The notes: generated by a model not told the origin, from the sequence alone. A stretch of 46,279 nucleotides of DNA from Bacteroidetes bacterium GWE2_42_24 (GCA_001768515.1 MEOA01000040.1:1-46279), one strand, 5' to 3'. Shown: positions 1 through 8,100, counted from the first letter of the stretch. Numbers and translations: made by a program.

Positions 1-1
1 T

Positions 2-1639
2 AGAAAACTCCTCAGGTACCTGTGCCTGTTGTTGCTGCTGTTTCAGGTGACGGAAGGTAACGCCCAGGGGGAGTGGAATAACTGGTATTTCGGAGCAAAG
101 GCAGGCATCAGATTTCAAGACGAACCGCCACCTGTAGCATTATTAGATGGTGAATGTGGAGTAGGATGGACGGTAACTTCTGTAATATCTGATTCTTCGG
201 GCCAGTTTCTATTTGCTACAAACGGGGGAGAAGTTTATAACCGGCTTCAACAGATCATGCAGAACGGGAATATGTTGCATGGTTATAACAACTACGAAGC
301 TGTGATAACTGTTCCTTTCCCTAGTAACCCGGGAAAATATTATATCTTCACAGATGGCTTAACCGGCCTTCCTCCCGCCCCTCCGGGATTTCCCATGGAA
401 TATAATATCGTAGACATGGCACTTGACAACGGGTTGGGGGGGATTATGCCAGGTTTTAAAAATGTTCCTGTTCCGGGGGCAGAGAATTCGAGCGGTACGG
501 TTACTGCCGTTCCGCATCAAAACAACCGGGATTTCTGGATTATTGTTCAGACCTGGAACCTCCCGAAAAAGTTTCTTGTTTTTTTACTTACAAACAAAGG
601 TTTGCAGCCTCCTGTAATCAGCCCTTGTACTCTTCAACCTACACTCACTTCTCCAACCAGAATGAGATTTTCAGGTGACGGACAGAAATTTGTATGTCTC
701 TACAGCTCGAATCCTGTTGCAAGTTTTTACTCTTTTGACCCATCAAACGGAATCATAGTTCCAAAGTTCACCTTTAGCTGTATGGGGCAATTTGGAATAG
801 CCTCCGTCGAGTTTTCTGTCGATGGCAAATACCTGTATATCATAACCACAAACAATCCATTCAATTGTAAAATTGCACAGTTCAATGCTGATTTGACCGA
901 TTCTATCTCCTTTGTGGCATCCGAAACCAAGGTAGCCAACACCAACTATCAAGGTAAAATGCAGTTGGGGCCTGACTGGAAAATATATATATCAAAATCT
1001 GGAGCTAATTTATTTATTGATTCCTTAAGCGTAATTCACCATCCTGAACTCCCCGCATTACTCTGTGGTTATCAGAATAATTATGTCCCTTTACTTGGAA
1101 GATCTGGGATGAATTCCATCCCAACTTTTGTTCAGCGCTATTTCGCCTACATCAATCACACTGGTTACTGCCAGGGGATGCCGGTTACCTTTGAACCCAA
1201 CACATGGCCTCCACCTGATTCACTGTGGTGGAACTTTGGAGACCCGGCAAGCGGTACTGCCAACTTCTCGAACGACAGCACTCCTGAACATACCTTCAGC
1301 TCTGCCGGGACATTCACCGTCCAGATGATCGTCAGGCATATCGACATGCGATATGATACAGCTACTGTTAACATCACCATAGAACCACAACCCTCCCCGA
1401 ACCTCGGGCCTGATCGTACGGTCTGCGAAAACCAGACAGTGGTACTGGATGCCGGTTTTAATCCCCAATGGACCTACCTCTGGAGTACCGGGGCAACAAC
1501 CAGTTCCATAGCAGTCAGCAACAGCGGGACGTATGGTGTTACCGTTACCTCTCCTAACAGTTGTATAGGAAGCGACAGCGTGGTGCTGAGCATCCTGCCG
1601 GGCAGTACACCCCTGCCAAAGCAGATAAGGCATAACTGA
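2..1639 (+). CDS. Secreted PKD-domain protein, 5'-partial and lacking a sorting domain
   Basis: The reading frame is open from base 2, so the start codon lies just left of the window. The first visible residues (RKLLRYLCLLLLLF, then NAQG) are the basic and hydrophobic parts of a Sec signal peptide with cleavage after NAQ. The internal TTG at 29 would cut that signal in half and is not the start. About 330 residues of beta-propeller-like sequence follow, then a PKD domain (about residues 372-460, WWNFGDP and a HTFSSAGTFTV strand) and an Ig-like domain of the SprB-repeat type (GPDRTVCENQ, WSTGATTSSI). Proteins of this build in Bacteroidota are usually exported by type IX secretion and end in a conserved C-terminal sorting domain. 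This one stops after PLPKQIRHN without it and runs into repeat-rich DNA, so it may be truncated. The ligand is unknown. Confidence 0.8.
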   Translation, partial: RKLLRYLCLLLLLFQVTEGNAQGEWNNWYFGAKAGIRFQDEPPPVALLDGECGVGWTVTSVISDSSGQFLFATNGGEVYNRLQQIMQNGNMLHGYNNYEAVITVPFPSNPGKYYIFTDGLTGLPPAPPGFPMEYNIVDMALDNGLGGIMPGFKNVPVPGAENSSGTVTAVPHQNNRDFWIIVQTWNLPKKFLVFLLTNKGLQPPVISPCTLQPTLTSPTRMRFSGDGQKFVCLYSSNPVASFYSFDPSNGIIVPKFTFSCMGQFGIASVEFSVDGKYLYIITTNNPFNCKIAQFNADLTDSISFVASETKVANTNYQGKMQLGPDWKIYISKSGANLFIDSLSVIHHPELPALLCGYQNNYVPLLGRSGMNSIPTFVQRYFAYINHTGYCQGMPVTFEPNTWPPPDSLWWNFGDPASGTANFSNDSTPEHTFSSAGTFTVQMIVRHIDMRYDTATVNITIEPQPSPNLGPDRTVCENQTVVLDAGFNPQWTYLWSTGATTSSIAVSNSGTYGVTVTSPNSCIGSDSVVLSILPGSTPLPKQIRHN

Positions 1640-1644
1640 GCGCG

Positions 1645-1688
1645 GGCGTTGACTCCCGAAGGCTTTCGGGAGGCATTCGGCGTTGACT
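1645..1688. repeat. 10-bp direct repeat around an 8-bp hairpin
   Basis: GGCGTTGACT occurs at 1645-1654 and again at 1679-1688. Between the copies, CTCCCGAA (1653-1660) and TTCGGGAG (1665-1672) form a perfect 8-bp stem with a GGCT loop. It starts 5 bp after the stop codon of the PKD gene. There is no T-tract, so a dispersed repeat or a deletion scar is more likely than a terminator. Confidence 0.6.
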
Positions 1689-1716
1689 GCTGACGCGAGC
1701 TATTAGCATCGCGATT

Positions 1717-1761
1717 GTTACACAGAGAACCACAGAGTTAAAAATTTTTTCTCTGTGTAAC
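1717..1761. repeat. Perfect 12-bp inverted repeat, CACAGAG-type
   Basis: GTTACACAGAGA (1717-1728) is the exact reverse complement of TCTCTGTGTAAC (1750-1761). Related words (CCACAGAGTT, TTCTCTGTGAAACGCTGTG) surround it up to about 1789. Purine-rich CACAGAG words of this kind look like a dispersed intergenic repeat. No second copy lies in this window, so the family cannot be confirmed here. Confidence 0.6.
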
Positions 1762-2036
1762 GCTGTGTCTTCTCTGTGAAACGCTGTGCAGTTAAACTTT
1801 TGACTTTAACAGTAGCCATCACGACTGACTTTATGCCTGGTTATGTCCATAACTCGGCTGTCCGCATATTTTTCCTGACAGCATGATCTCGTATAACATT
1901 ATCATTCAATCAAAATACAGATCACCTGCTCTGGTACAATTTTTGCAATATCTGAGTATGCAATTAATAGAATATAAAACAAAAACCAATCGAAAATCAA
2001 ACGGGAATAAATCCTGGCCGCACGGTTAATCAACGC

Positions 2037-2080
2037 TTGACCTACGGTTCATCTACGGTCCATCTACGGTTCATATTAAA
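2037..2080. repeat. Tandem array of 11-bp units (array 1)
   Basis: Four in-register units follow one another: TTGACCTACGG (2037), TTCATCTACGG (2048), TCCATCTACGG (2059) and a degenerate TTCATATTAAA (2070). The three 11-mers CTACGGTTCAT, CTACGGTCCAT and CTACGGTTCAT cover 2042-2074 with one mismatch. On the minus strand the unit reads AACCGTAGATG / GACCGTAGATG, which resembles the plus-strand unit of the second array (GACCAAAGATA at 21181). An 11-bp period places each copy on the same face of the helix, which suggests cooperative protein binding rather than slippage. No gene starts nearby: the nearest is tRNA-Lys, about 450 bp to the right. Confidence 0.75.
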
Positions 2081-2475
2081 AAATGATCCAATTTCTTCAG
2101 CCAGGGCAAAGCCCCGATGCATTGCATCACTTTTTTGAAATAGCAGATGATAAAGATTGAAATATCGGCATCAAAACCAATTCAACCGGGACAATTTATT
2201 GTAACTCTCTGGAAAGGTTGAATCTCCCGCTACCTTTAGAAACATTCTCCAGGTACAACCCTGAGAAGGGGTAATTCCCGCAAATGCCGTTACCAAACAG
2301 TTTGAGATGACTTTCATGTCGGAAAATGTCTATTAAATAGTTCTCCATCAAAAAAGCAACTGTTAGCCTTCGGTCCGACAGCTATCAGGATTTATGCTGA
2401 CCCTGGGATTGTAAAATAATGAATTCTGGTATTGAAACCATCATCTGACCTGTCACGCTATATATATCCAGCGAA

Positions 2476-2509
2476 ACAAACAACCCCTCACGAATTACAT
2501 CGCGAGGGG
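2476..2509 (-). terminator. Rho-independent terminator of tRNA-Lys
   Basis: CCCCTCACG (2484-2492) pairs with CGCGAGGGG (2501-2509), giving a 9-bp stem with one mismatch and an 8-nt loop. On the minus strand it is followed by a TTGTTTGTTTC tract. It lies 14 bp beyond the 3' end of the tRNA. Confidence 0.75.
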
Positions 2510-2522
2510 CTGAATTAAAGTG

Positions 2523-2595
2523 TCTCCCCGATAGGGCTCGAACCTATGACCCGTTGATTAAGAGTCAACTGCTCTACCAACTGAGCTACGGAGAG
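2523..2595 (-). tRNA. tRNA-Lys (anticodon CTT)
   Basis: A 73-nt cloverleaf on the minus strand. The acceptor CTCTCCG pairs with CGGGGAG, the D arm is GCTC/GAGC, and the anticodon arm is GTTGA-CTCTTAA-TCAAC. The T arm has the loop TTCGAGC. The anticodon CTT reads AAG (Lys). The discriminator base is A and the 3' CCA is not encoded, so it must be added after transcription. Confidence 0.96.
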
Positions 2596-2618
2596 AAGTT
2601 TACCGTCGAAACGGACTG

Positions 2619-2626
2619 CAAAGGTA
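2619..2626 (-). promoter_or_regulatory. -7 element of the tRNA-Lys promoter
   Basis: The minus strand reads TACCTTTG here, an exact match to TAnnTTTG, 23 bp upstream of the tRNA 5' end. No clear TTTG is seen about 20 bp further upstream. It is divergent from the meaB -7 element at 2674. Confidence 0.6.
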
Positions 2627-2673
2627 AAAACTTTCGTTAAATTATCGTCACTTCTTATCCCATCTTTTTGCTC

Positions 2674-2681
2674 TACCTTTG
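2674..2681 (+). promoter_or_regulatory. -7 element of the meaB promoter
   Basis: TACCTTTG matches TAnnTTTG exactly, 15 bp before the ATG at 2697, which would give a very short leader. It also shows that the in-frame TTG at 2679 lies inside the promoter and cannot be the start. Confidence 0.6.
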
Positions 2682-2696
2682 CAAAAAACCGCTGCC

Positions 2697-3788
2697 ATGG
2701 AAGGAAAAGAACGCAAATTTAAATCGGCACTTAAAGTAAATGAGGGCATTGAGCAACCTCCGCAGGTGAATGCCGATTATGTTAAAAACCTGAAACATAA
2801 ACGGGCTCTGTTGCCTGTCGACGAATATTTCCGTGGCATCCTGGCTGGCAACCGCACCATCCTTAGTCAGGCCATCACGCTGGTTGAGAGTTCACTTCCC
2901 GATCATCACCGCATCGCCCAACAACTCGTTGAAAGGTGTCTGCCTTACACTGGTAACAGCATCAGACTTGGAATCACAGGGGTACCCGGTGCAGGTAAGA
3001 GTACTTTTATCGAAGCTTTTGGAAAATTTCTTACCCGACAGGATCATCGGGTTGCCGTTTTGGCCATTGACCCCAGTTCACAGCGTTCGAAGGGGAGCAT
3101 CCTGGGCGACAAGACGCGCATGGAAGAGTTGTCAACCGACCGGAATGCCTTCATCCGTCCTTCCCCCAGTGCAGGATCTTTAGGCGGTGTAGCGCGCAAG
3201 ACACGCGAAACAACCGTGCTGTGCGAAGCGGCAGGATTCGACATCATCATCATCGAAACGGTGGGGGTTGGTCAATCTGAGACTGCCGTACACTCCATGG
3301 TCGATTTTTTCCTGTTGCTTATGCTTTCGGGCGCAGGCGATGAGTTGCAGGGCATCAAACGCGGCATCATGGAAATGGCCGATGCCATCATCATTAACAA
3401 GGCCGATGGAGACAACAGGCAACGAGCCAATATGGCCCGGCAGGAATATCAGAATGCGCTACACCTTTTCCCCCTGCCCCCTTCAGGCTGGAGTCCGGTG
3501 GTAGATGTCTGCTCAGCCCTTGAGAAGCAGAACATCGACAAGGTTTGGAGCATCATTACAGACTATCTGGCACGGGTCAGGGAAAACGGTTATTTCACAC
3601 GGAAACGCGTGGAGCAGGCCCGCAATATCATGGCCGAAGCTGTAGAACAGGAACTACGCGACCGCTTCTACCAGCATCCCGGCATAGCTGATCAGATGAA
3701 CACGCTGAATGAATTGGTCGACAAACAGCAAATCAGTTCATACGAGGCTGCAAGAAGATTGATTGAATTCTACACCGGAGGTCACTAA
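2697..3788 (+). CDS. meaB: Methylmalonyl-CoA mutase-associated GTPase MeaB (ArgK family)
   Basis: A 363-aa cytoplasmic P-loop GTPase. MeaB-type chaperones load and protect the adenosylcobalamin cofactor of methylmalonyl-CoA mutase, the enzyme linking propionyl-CoA and succinyl-CoA. Visible motifs are the Walker A/G1 loop GVPGAGKST (about 95-103), the DPSS segment that follows, the G3-type ETVGVGQSE (about 187-195) and the G4 base-recognition motif NKAD (about 234-237). The C-terminal helices match the dimerisation arm of the family, and the length is normal. Translation starts at the ATG at 2697, just after a TAnnTTTG element. The mutase genes mutA/mutB are not in this window, so the partner is encoded elsewhere. 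The gene stands alone, divergent from tRNA-Lys and convergent with the flippase-like gene. Confidence 0.93.
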   Translation: MEGKERKFKSALKVNEGIEQPPQVNADYVKNLKHKRALLPVDEYFRGILAGNRTILSQAITLVESSLPDHHRIAQQLVERCLPYTGNSIRLGITGVPGAGKSTFIEAFGKFLTRQDHRVAVLAIDPSSQRSKGSILGDKTRMEELSTDRNAFIRPSPSAGSLGGVARKTRETTVLCEAAGFDIIIIETVGVGQSETAVHSMVDFFLLLMLSGAGDELQGIKRGIMEMADAIIINKADGDNRQRANMARQEYQNALHLFPLPPSGWSPVVDVCSALEKQNIDKVWSIITDYLARVRENGYFTRKRVEQARNIMAEAVEQELRDRFYQHPGIADQMNTLNELVDKQQISSYEAARRLIEFYTGGH

Positions 3789-3804
3789 ATATGCGGCTTC
3801 CGGG

Positions 3805-4878
3805 TTAAGCTTGTTTTCCGATCTGTTTCAGGTGCTTCTTCGAGTACACCCGCTTAATCCAAATGGGAAGGATAATGGCCCCGAAAAAGAGGTAGGGATA
3901 AAAGCTGATCAGGCGCCAGAGCAGGGCTAAGGAGGGGGCCAAACCATTGGGTATAAACTCCCCGAGAAAACCATTGAAAATATACTCCGCCACACCACTT
4001 CCTCCCGGGGTAGGACTGATAAGCATAATCACCCACATGATCAATTGGCGGGCATAGATCAGAAAATGGTCATCAACAGGGGCAACAGTCAAAATCAACA
4101 TATTGACCACCCAAAAACGGGCAGTCCATGAGAGTACAGTTGATCCGAAAGCCCTGAGCCAAAAGGAGAACGAACGGCCCTTCATTTCCTTGCTGGTGAT
4201 GATGATATCGGTGCCTGAGTCAGCAGCACGCTGACGCCATTTGCGCAGGAACGACAATGAGAACACCTTGATCAGCATCCACTTGAAGGAACGTGGTCTG
4301 ACAAATATCCCGAGATAGATCAGCAGAATCAGAAGCATGATGAAACCATAACCAATCCAGAAGATACCAGCCGTTCCCCATTGAGTATTGAAGAGGAGAT
4401 ACTGGCCTTCGGATTTAAAAAGGAATGTTGAGCCCGCAAGCAGGAAGGCAAAAGGAACCATAACAACATAAAACAACTCATCGAGAAAGGCAGTAATCAA
4501 CACGATGGCTGTACTTCTTCCTGCACTGATCCCTTCCTGGGCAATGATAAACATGGCAACGGCTGAACCTCCTACCACCGACGGGGTCACTGCCGATGAG
4601 AACTCCCACAGCATGATGACCTGAAAACTCTGACGCCAGCTAAGCTTCTTATCGCTCAGTAACCTGATACGGTATATGTAAGCCAGATCACGGATCACCA
4701 TCATCAGCAGGGCAACGGCAAGAAAGAAAGTAGAGGTGTAACTCCAGTTAATCCTGCCAAAAGCCCCCGCATCAAAGTTTCGGTAGACCAACCAGGAGGC
4801 CACACCTATCCCAAGGAACACCGCAAGGGCAATCCTCCGGATATGGAAGATCTCAAATATTTTATGCGCTCCTGACAT
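3805..4878 (-). CDS. Flippase-like / lysylphosphatidylglycerol synthase TM-domain protein
   Basis: A 357-aa inner-membrane protein with about eight hydrophobic segments and no soluble catalytic domain. Two motifs identify the LPG_synthase_TM (UPF0104) family: SSAVTPSVVGGSAVA in the first third and SPTPGGSGVAE (about residue 290). The same membrane fold makes up the flippase part of MprF, but this protein lacks the aminoacyl-transferase half, so it is not a full LPG synthase. Stand-alone members are thought to act in lipid or polyprenyl-linked translocation, and the substrate here is unknown. The ATG at 4878 is followed at once by a hydrophobic segment. It converges on meaB with a 16-bp gap. 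Confidence 0.85.
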   Translation of the reverse strand: MSGAHKIFEIFHIRRIALAVFLGIGVASWLVYRNFDAGAFGRINWSYTSTFFLAVALLMMVIRDLAYIYRIRLLSDKKLSWRQSFQVIMLWEFSSAVTPSVVGGSAVAMFIIAQEGISAGRSTAIVLITAFLDELFYVVMVPFAFLLAGSTFLFKSEGQYLLFNTQWGTAGIFWIGYGFIMLLILLIYLGIFVRPRSFKWMLIKVFSLSFLRKWRQRAADSGTDIIITSKEMKGRSFSFWLRAFGSTVLSWTARFWVVNMLILTVAPVDDHFLIYARQLIMWVIMLISPTPGGSGVAEYIFNGFLGEFIPNGLAPSLALLWRLISFYPYLFFGAIILPIWIKRVYSKKHLKQIGKQA

Positions 4879-5119
4879 AGATCTGATAGGAATTCCAAAG
4901 TTACTAAATCATCACAGCCTGACAAAACATAATAAGCCCGTGAGAGTAACCAGATGCAACCGAAATAGTTTACTTCGGCCACTTTGGCAGATGAAATCAA
5001 GCCGCGCACGACACTTTGTCACCAAAAACGCATCTTTCATGGGCAATTCCAGGATCGGCATAAAATTTGAAAAAGGAGAAAGCATAAACGTAAAAAAATT
5101 AAGTTACAAACTAAATTAC

Positions 5120-5125
5120 AGGAGG
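5120..5125 (+). promoter_or_regulatory. Strong Shine-Dalgarno of the hsp20 gene
   Basis: AGGAGG lies 8 bp before the ATG at 5134. A full-consensus site is unusual here, since most starts in this window have A/T-rich leaders. It fixes the start and suggests efficient translation. Confidence 0.7.
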
Positions 5126-5133
5126 ATAATACC

Positions 5134-5553
5134 ATGACTATTACACGTTGGAGAAACTTACCCGCATTGACCGACATGTTCGACAACCTTTTTGAACAGG
5201 AACAGAATCGTATGGCAACCAAGCAATATGATTGCATTCCGTCGGTCAACATCCTTGAAACCAAGGAAGCATTTGAAATCGAACTGGCTGTTCCCGGAAT
5301 GGGCAAAGATGATTTCAATATCAACCTTGAAAACAATGTTCTGACCATCTCATCCGAAAAAGAGATGAAAAAGGACGAAGATCGCAACTACACCCGTCGC
5401 GAGTTTGCTTACGGAAGCTTCAGCCGGTCATTTACTTTACCCAAGACCGTTGACAGTGAAAAGATTTCGGCCAATCACCAAAACGGTATCCTGAGAATTG
5501 GGTTGCCCAAGAAAGAGGAAGTGAAACTCAGCCGGCAGATTGACATCAACTAA
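5134..5553 (+). CDS. Small heat-shock protein, Hsp20/alpha-crystallin family
   Basis: A 139-aa ATP-independent holdase that keeps unfolding proteins soluble. The N-terminal arm (LPALTDMFDNLFEQE) leads into an alpha-crystallin domain (about 40-130) with the strands LAVPGMGKDDFNINLENNVLTI and the signature NGILRIGLPK. The protein ends in a C-terminal IxI motif (QIDIN), which docks into neighbouring subunits in oligomers. The length is typical for bacterial Hsp20. The start is set by the AGGAGG at 5120. No clear TAnnTTTG lies immediately upstream (TAAAATTTG at 5061 has one extra base), so expression may depend on stress-specific control. A strong terminator follows at 5573, making it a single-gene unit. 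Confidence 0.95.
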   Translation: MTITRWRNLPALTDMFDNLFEQEQNRMATKQYDCIPSVNILETKEAFEIELAVPGMGKDDFNINLENNVLTISSEKEMKKDEDRNYTRREFAYGSFSRSFTLPKTVDSEKISANHQNGILRIGLPKKEEVKLSRQIDIN

Positions 5554-5572
5554 CCGCGATTCGTTCAAACTT

Positions 5573-5608
5573 AAAAGGGTCGTTCCAAACAGGGAACGAC
5601 CCTTTTTT
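5573..5608 (+). terminator. Rho-independent terminator after hsp20
   Basis: GGGTCGTTCC (5577-5586) and GGAACGACCC (5593-5602) form a perfect 10-bp stem with a 6-nt loop. It is preceded by AAAA and followed by TTTTTT. It separates hsp20 from the cyclophilin genes and rules out the in-frame ATG at 5540 as the cyclophilin start. Confidence 0.92.
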
Positions 5609-5610
5609 GT

Positions 5611-5618
5611 TACTTTTG
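5611..5618 (+). promoter_or_regulatory. -7 element of the cyclophilin operon promoter
   Basis: TACTTTTG matches TAnnTTTG, begins 2 bp after the hsp20 terminator T-tract and lies 20 bp before the ATG at 5639. No convincing -33 element is visible, because that position falls inside the hairpin. Confidence 0.6.
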
Positions 5619-5638
5619 CCTCTTCAAATCAAACAAAA

Positions 5639-6289
5639 ATGAACCTAAGCGTATCATTTACCACGACGCTCCTGTGCCTGATCTTAACGTTTCTGAAGCC
5701 TGCCGCGGCTCAGCAGGCGGCTTATACCCGTCAGGTTATCATTACCACGATTTACGGCGACATTGTCATCGGCTTGTATGACCTAACCCCGCTTCATCGT
5801 GATAATTTCGTCAGACAGGTAACCGCCGGCTGGTTCGATGGCTCCGATTTCCACAGGGTTATCAGCAACTTCGTGGTTCAGGGAGGCGGCGGAAGGAATG
5901 GAGAAGAAGATCCCGGGTACACCATCCCTGCAGAGGTAACCCCCAGACTTTGTCACCTAAGGGGTGCTGTAGGTATGGCACGCGAATCGGATAATGTAAA
6001 TCCTTCCCGGGCTTCAAGTTCAAGCCAGTTTTATATCATACACGGAAAACCCGTTACCGACAGCACACTGAACCTTCAGGAAAAACGTTTAGGTTACAGC
6101 TACCTCCCAAATCAGCGCAGCAATTACCTCTTGCAGGGCGGACAACCCAGGCTGGATGGTCTGTACACCATCTTCGGAGAGGTGATTTCGGGCATGAATG
6201 TGGTGGATTCCATTGCAGCCCGCCCCACGGGAGCTGAAGACCGTCCTCTCGAAAAGATCATCATTAACGCTAAACTTATCAATAATTAA
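5639..6289 (+). CDS. Exported cyclophilin-type peptidyl-prolyl isomerase (copy 1)
   Basis: 216 aa with a signal peptide (MNLSVSFTTTLLCLILTFLKPAAAQ, cleaved near AAAQ), so the enzyme acts in the periplasm. It catalyses cis-trans isomerisation at proline. The cyclophilin core runs from about residue 32: VIITTIYGDIVIGLYD, the active-site FHRV (the catalytic Arg), QGGG, the substrate-groove SSQFYI and LDGLYTIFGEV. The last lacks the Trp/His of human cyclophilin A, as is common in bacterial enzymes. An insertion of about 35 residues between QFYI and LDGLYT is shared with copy 2. The ATG at 5639 follows a terminator and a -7 box. Copy 2 starts 8 bp after the stop, so the two are cotranscribed tandem paralogs. 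Confidence 0.92.
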   Translation: MNLSVSFTTTLLCLILTFLKPAAAQQAAYTRQVIITTIYGDIVIGLYDLTPLHRDNFVRQVTAGWFDGSDFHRVISNFVVQGGGGRNGEEDPGYTIPAEVTPRLCHLRGAVGMARESDNVNPSRASSSSQFYIIHGKPVTDSTLNLQEKRLGYSYLPNQRSNYLLQGGQPRLDGLYTIFGEVISGMNVVDSIAARPTGAEDRPLEKIIINAKLINN

Positions 6290-6297
6290 TTCATTCC

Positions 6298-6927
6298 ATG
6301 AAAACCCGACTCATCTTTGCATTTCTTTGCCTTTCAATGGCTACCTTTGCACAAAAATCCGAGAAAATGACACAATTTGTAATTCACACCCCGATGGGCG
6401 ACATGAAAGGCGTTCTGTACAACGACACTCCGCTTCATCGCGACAATTTTATAAAACTGGTCAATGAAGGCTGGTACAACGATTCCCCATGGCACCGCGT
6501 CATCAAATCCTTCATGATTCAGGGCGGAGGGAACAAGGATGGCCGTATTGATCCGGGTTATACTGTACCTGCTGAATTCAGCAGCGCACATCTGCACAAG
6601 AAAGGAGCCCTGGCTGCTGCCCGGATTGGCGATCAGGCAAACCCGCAACGCCGGAGTTCAGGCTGCCAGTTCTACATCGTACAAGGCCAGAAACTCACTG
6701 CCGGCCAGGTGTCCATGTATGAAGGCCAGATGGGCATCACGCTTACCGAAGATCAGAAAAAAGCCTATACCGAATTGGGTGGCACGCCACATCTCGATGG
6801 AGCTTATACTGTGTTCGGAGAAATCACCGAAGGACTCGATGTGATCGATAAAATCGCCGCCGTTAAAACCCTCCCCGGCGATAAACCTGTCACCCCGATC
6901 GCCATGTCTATTGAAATTTTGAAATAG
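6298..6927 (+). CDS. Exported cyclophilin-type peptidyl-prolyl isomerase (copy 2)
   Basis: 209 aa, the tandem paralog of the preceding gene. The signal peptide is MKTRLIFAFLCLSMATFAQ. The core shows FVIHTPMGDMKGVLYND, TPLHRDNF, the active-site WHRVI, FMIQGGG, SGCQFYIVQG and LDGAYTVFGEI. It differs from copy 1 in the residue before the catalytic His (W for F) and has a Cys before QFYI, so substrate preference may differ. Keeping two exported prolyl isomerases side by side fits a lineage that folds many surface and outer-membrane proteins, although no client is shown by the sequence. No strong terminator is seen before pheS. Confidence 0.92.
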   Translation: MKTRLIFAFLCLSMATFAQKSEKMTQFVIHTPMGDMKGVLYNDTPLHRDNFIKLVNEGWYNDSPWHRVIKSFMIQGGGNKDGRIDPGYTVPAEFSSAHLHKKGALAAARIGDQANPQRRSSGCQFYIVQGQKLTAGQVSMYEGQMGITLTEDQKKAYTELGGTPHLDGAYTVFGEITEGLDVIDKIAAVKTLPGDKPVTPIAMSIEILK

Positions 6928-7040
6928 TTTTCCGTTTTATTGATTGTCCGGTTGTTGAGATAATGAGCTCCTGGCTGATGGCTTGCTGCTAATTAGCTGA
7001 CACCCGAAACAACATACATCAAAGGTTACGAAAACCTGTT

Positions 7041-8069
7041 ATGAAAGAAAAAATTGAACAATATCTCCGGGAAGTCGGGCAATACAGTGAAACTGGTGCC
7101 GAGCAGGTTGAAGCTTTCCGGATCAAATACCTTGGCAAGAAGGGCCTACTCAACGACATGTTCGAGGAGTTTAAGAAGGCAGCCCCCACCGATAAAAAGG
7201 AATTGGGACAGATGCTCAACACCCTGAAAAACACTGTACAGGACAAGATCAACGGTCTGAAAGCAGCTACTGGTAACAAGGGGCATCACCTGAAGCTTGA
7301 CGACCTGACATTACCTGTCGACTTCACTGAAGCAGGGACACGCCACCCCATCTCAATTGTCAGGAATCAGATCGTAGATATCTTTGCCCGCATGGGTTTT
7401 ACCGTAGCTGAAGGTCCTGAAATTGAAGACGACTGGCACAACTTCACAGCGCTCAATTTCCCACCCGATCACCCTGCCCGTGATATGCAGGACACCTTCT
7501 TTGTAGAGCACAACAAGATTCATGGAGATATAGCTCTTCGCACACACACCTCCTCAGTACAGGTGCGTACGATGGAAAACAACGCCCCTCCCATCAGGCA
7601 GATATTTCCCGGCCGTGTGTACAGAAACGAAGCCATCTCAGCCAGAGCCCACTGCATGTTCCATCAGGTTGAAGGACTCTACATCGACAAGGATGTATCG
7701 TTTGCCGACCTGAAACAAGCTTTGCTGGTGTTTGCCCGTGAAATGTTTGGTGGCGAAACACAGATAAGGCTTCGTCCTTCCTACTTCCCATTCACCGAAC
7801 CTTCGGCCGAAATGGACATCTCTTGCAACATATGCGGCGGAAAAGGATGCAACATCTGTAAAGGTTCCGGCTGGGTTGAAGTGTTGGGCTGTGGAATGGT
7901 TGACCCCAACGTTCTGCAAAATTGCGGTATCGACAGCAAAAAATACAGCGGTTTTGCCTTCGGCATCGGCATTGAACGAATGACCATGGTGAAATACAGA
8001 ATTAACGACCTCAGGCTTTATTTCGAGAACGACGTGCGGTTTCTGCAGCAGTTTGAACCGGTGTATTAA
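7041..8069 (+). CDS. pheS: Phenylalanine-tRNA ligase alpha subunit
   Basis: 342 aa, a normal length for PheS. It forms the catalytic half of the (alpha-beta)2 enzyme that charges tRNA-Phe. The N-terminal coiled coil (about 1-85) binds tRNA. The class II catalytic domain shows motif 2 (FPGRVYRNEAISARAHCMFHQVEGL) and motif 3 (GFAFGIGIERMTMVKYRINDLR). A CxxC-x4-CxxC cluster (about 260-271) precedes GWVEVLGCGMVDPNVL; this metal-site-like insertion is known in many PheS lineages. pheT is not adjacent, since a strong palindromic terminator follows, so the two subunit genes are unlinked here. Confidence 0.97.
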   Translation: MKEKIEQYLREVGQYSETGAEQVEAFRIKYLGKKGLLNDMFEEFKKAAPTDKKELGQMLNTLKNTVQDKINGLKAATGNKGHHLKLDDLTLPVDFTEAGTRHPISIVRNQIVDIFARMGFTVAEGPEIEDDWHNFTALNFPPDHPARDMQDTFFVEHNKIHGDIALRTHTSSVQVRTMENNAPPIRQIFPGRVYRNEAISARAHCMFHQVEGLYIDKDVSFADLKQALLVFAREMFGGETQIRLRPSYFPFTEPSAEMDISCNICGGKGCNICKGSGWVEVLGCGMVDPNVLQNCGIDSKKYSGFAFGIGIERMTMVKYRINDLRLYFENDVRFLQQFEPVY

Positions 8070-8100
8070 CACAAACGTATTCTGAAAACATCAATATATA

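Larger units (their letters stand above)
1640..2475. other. Gene-free stretch with repeats
   Basis: About 840 bp between the PKD gene and the tRNA-Lys terminator contain no credible reading frame. The left end holds the two repeats at 1645-1761, and the middle holds the 11-bp tandem array at 2037-2080. The rest is AT-rich with no recognised promoter pair, RNA gene or transposase remnant. Confidence 0.6.

Noticed and set aside
1220..1633. 137-codon minus-strand frame
   Set aside because: Antisense to the PKD and Ig-like domains, without any family feature.
2037..2080. CRISPR array
   Set aside because: Units are 11 bp with no spacers, and no cas genes are present.
4940..5137. 65-codon plus frame upstream of hsp20
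   Set aside because: It overlaps the hsp20 ribosome-binding site and start, with no coding character.
7815..7850. CxxC-x4-CxxC cluster in PheS as a novel insertion
   Set aside because: Such a Cys cluster before the GWxEVLG motif is known in many PheS lineages.
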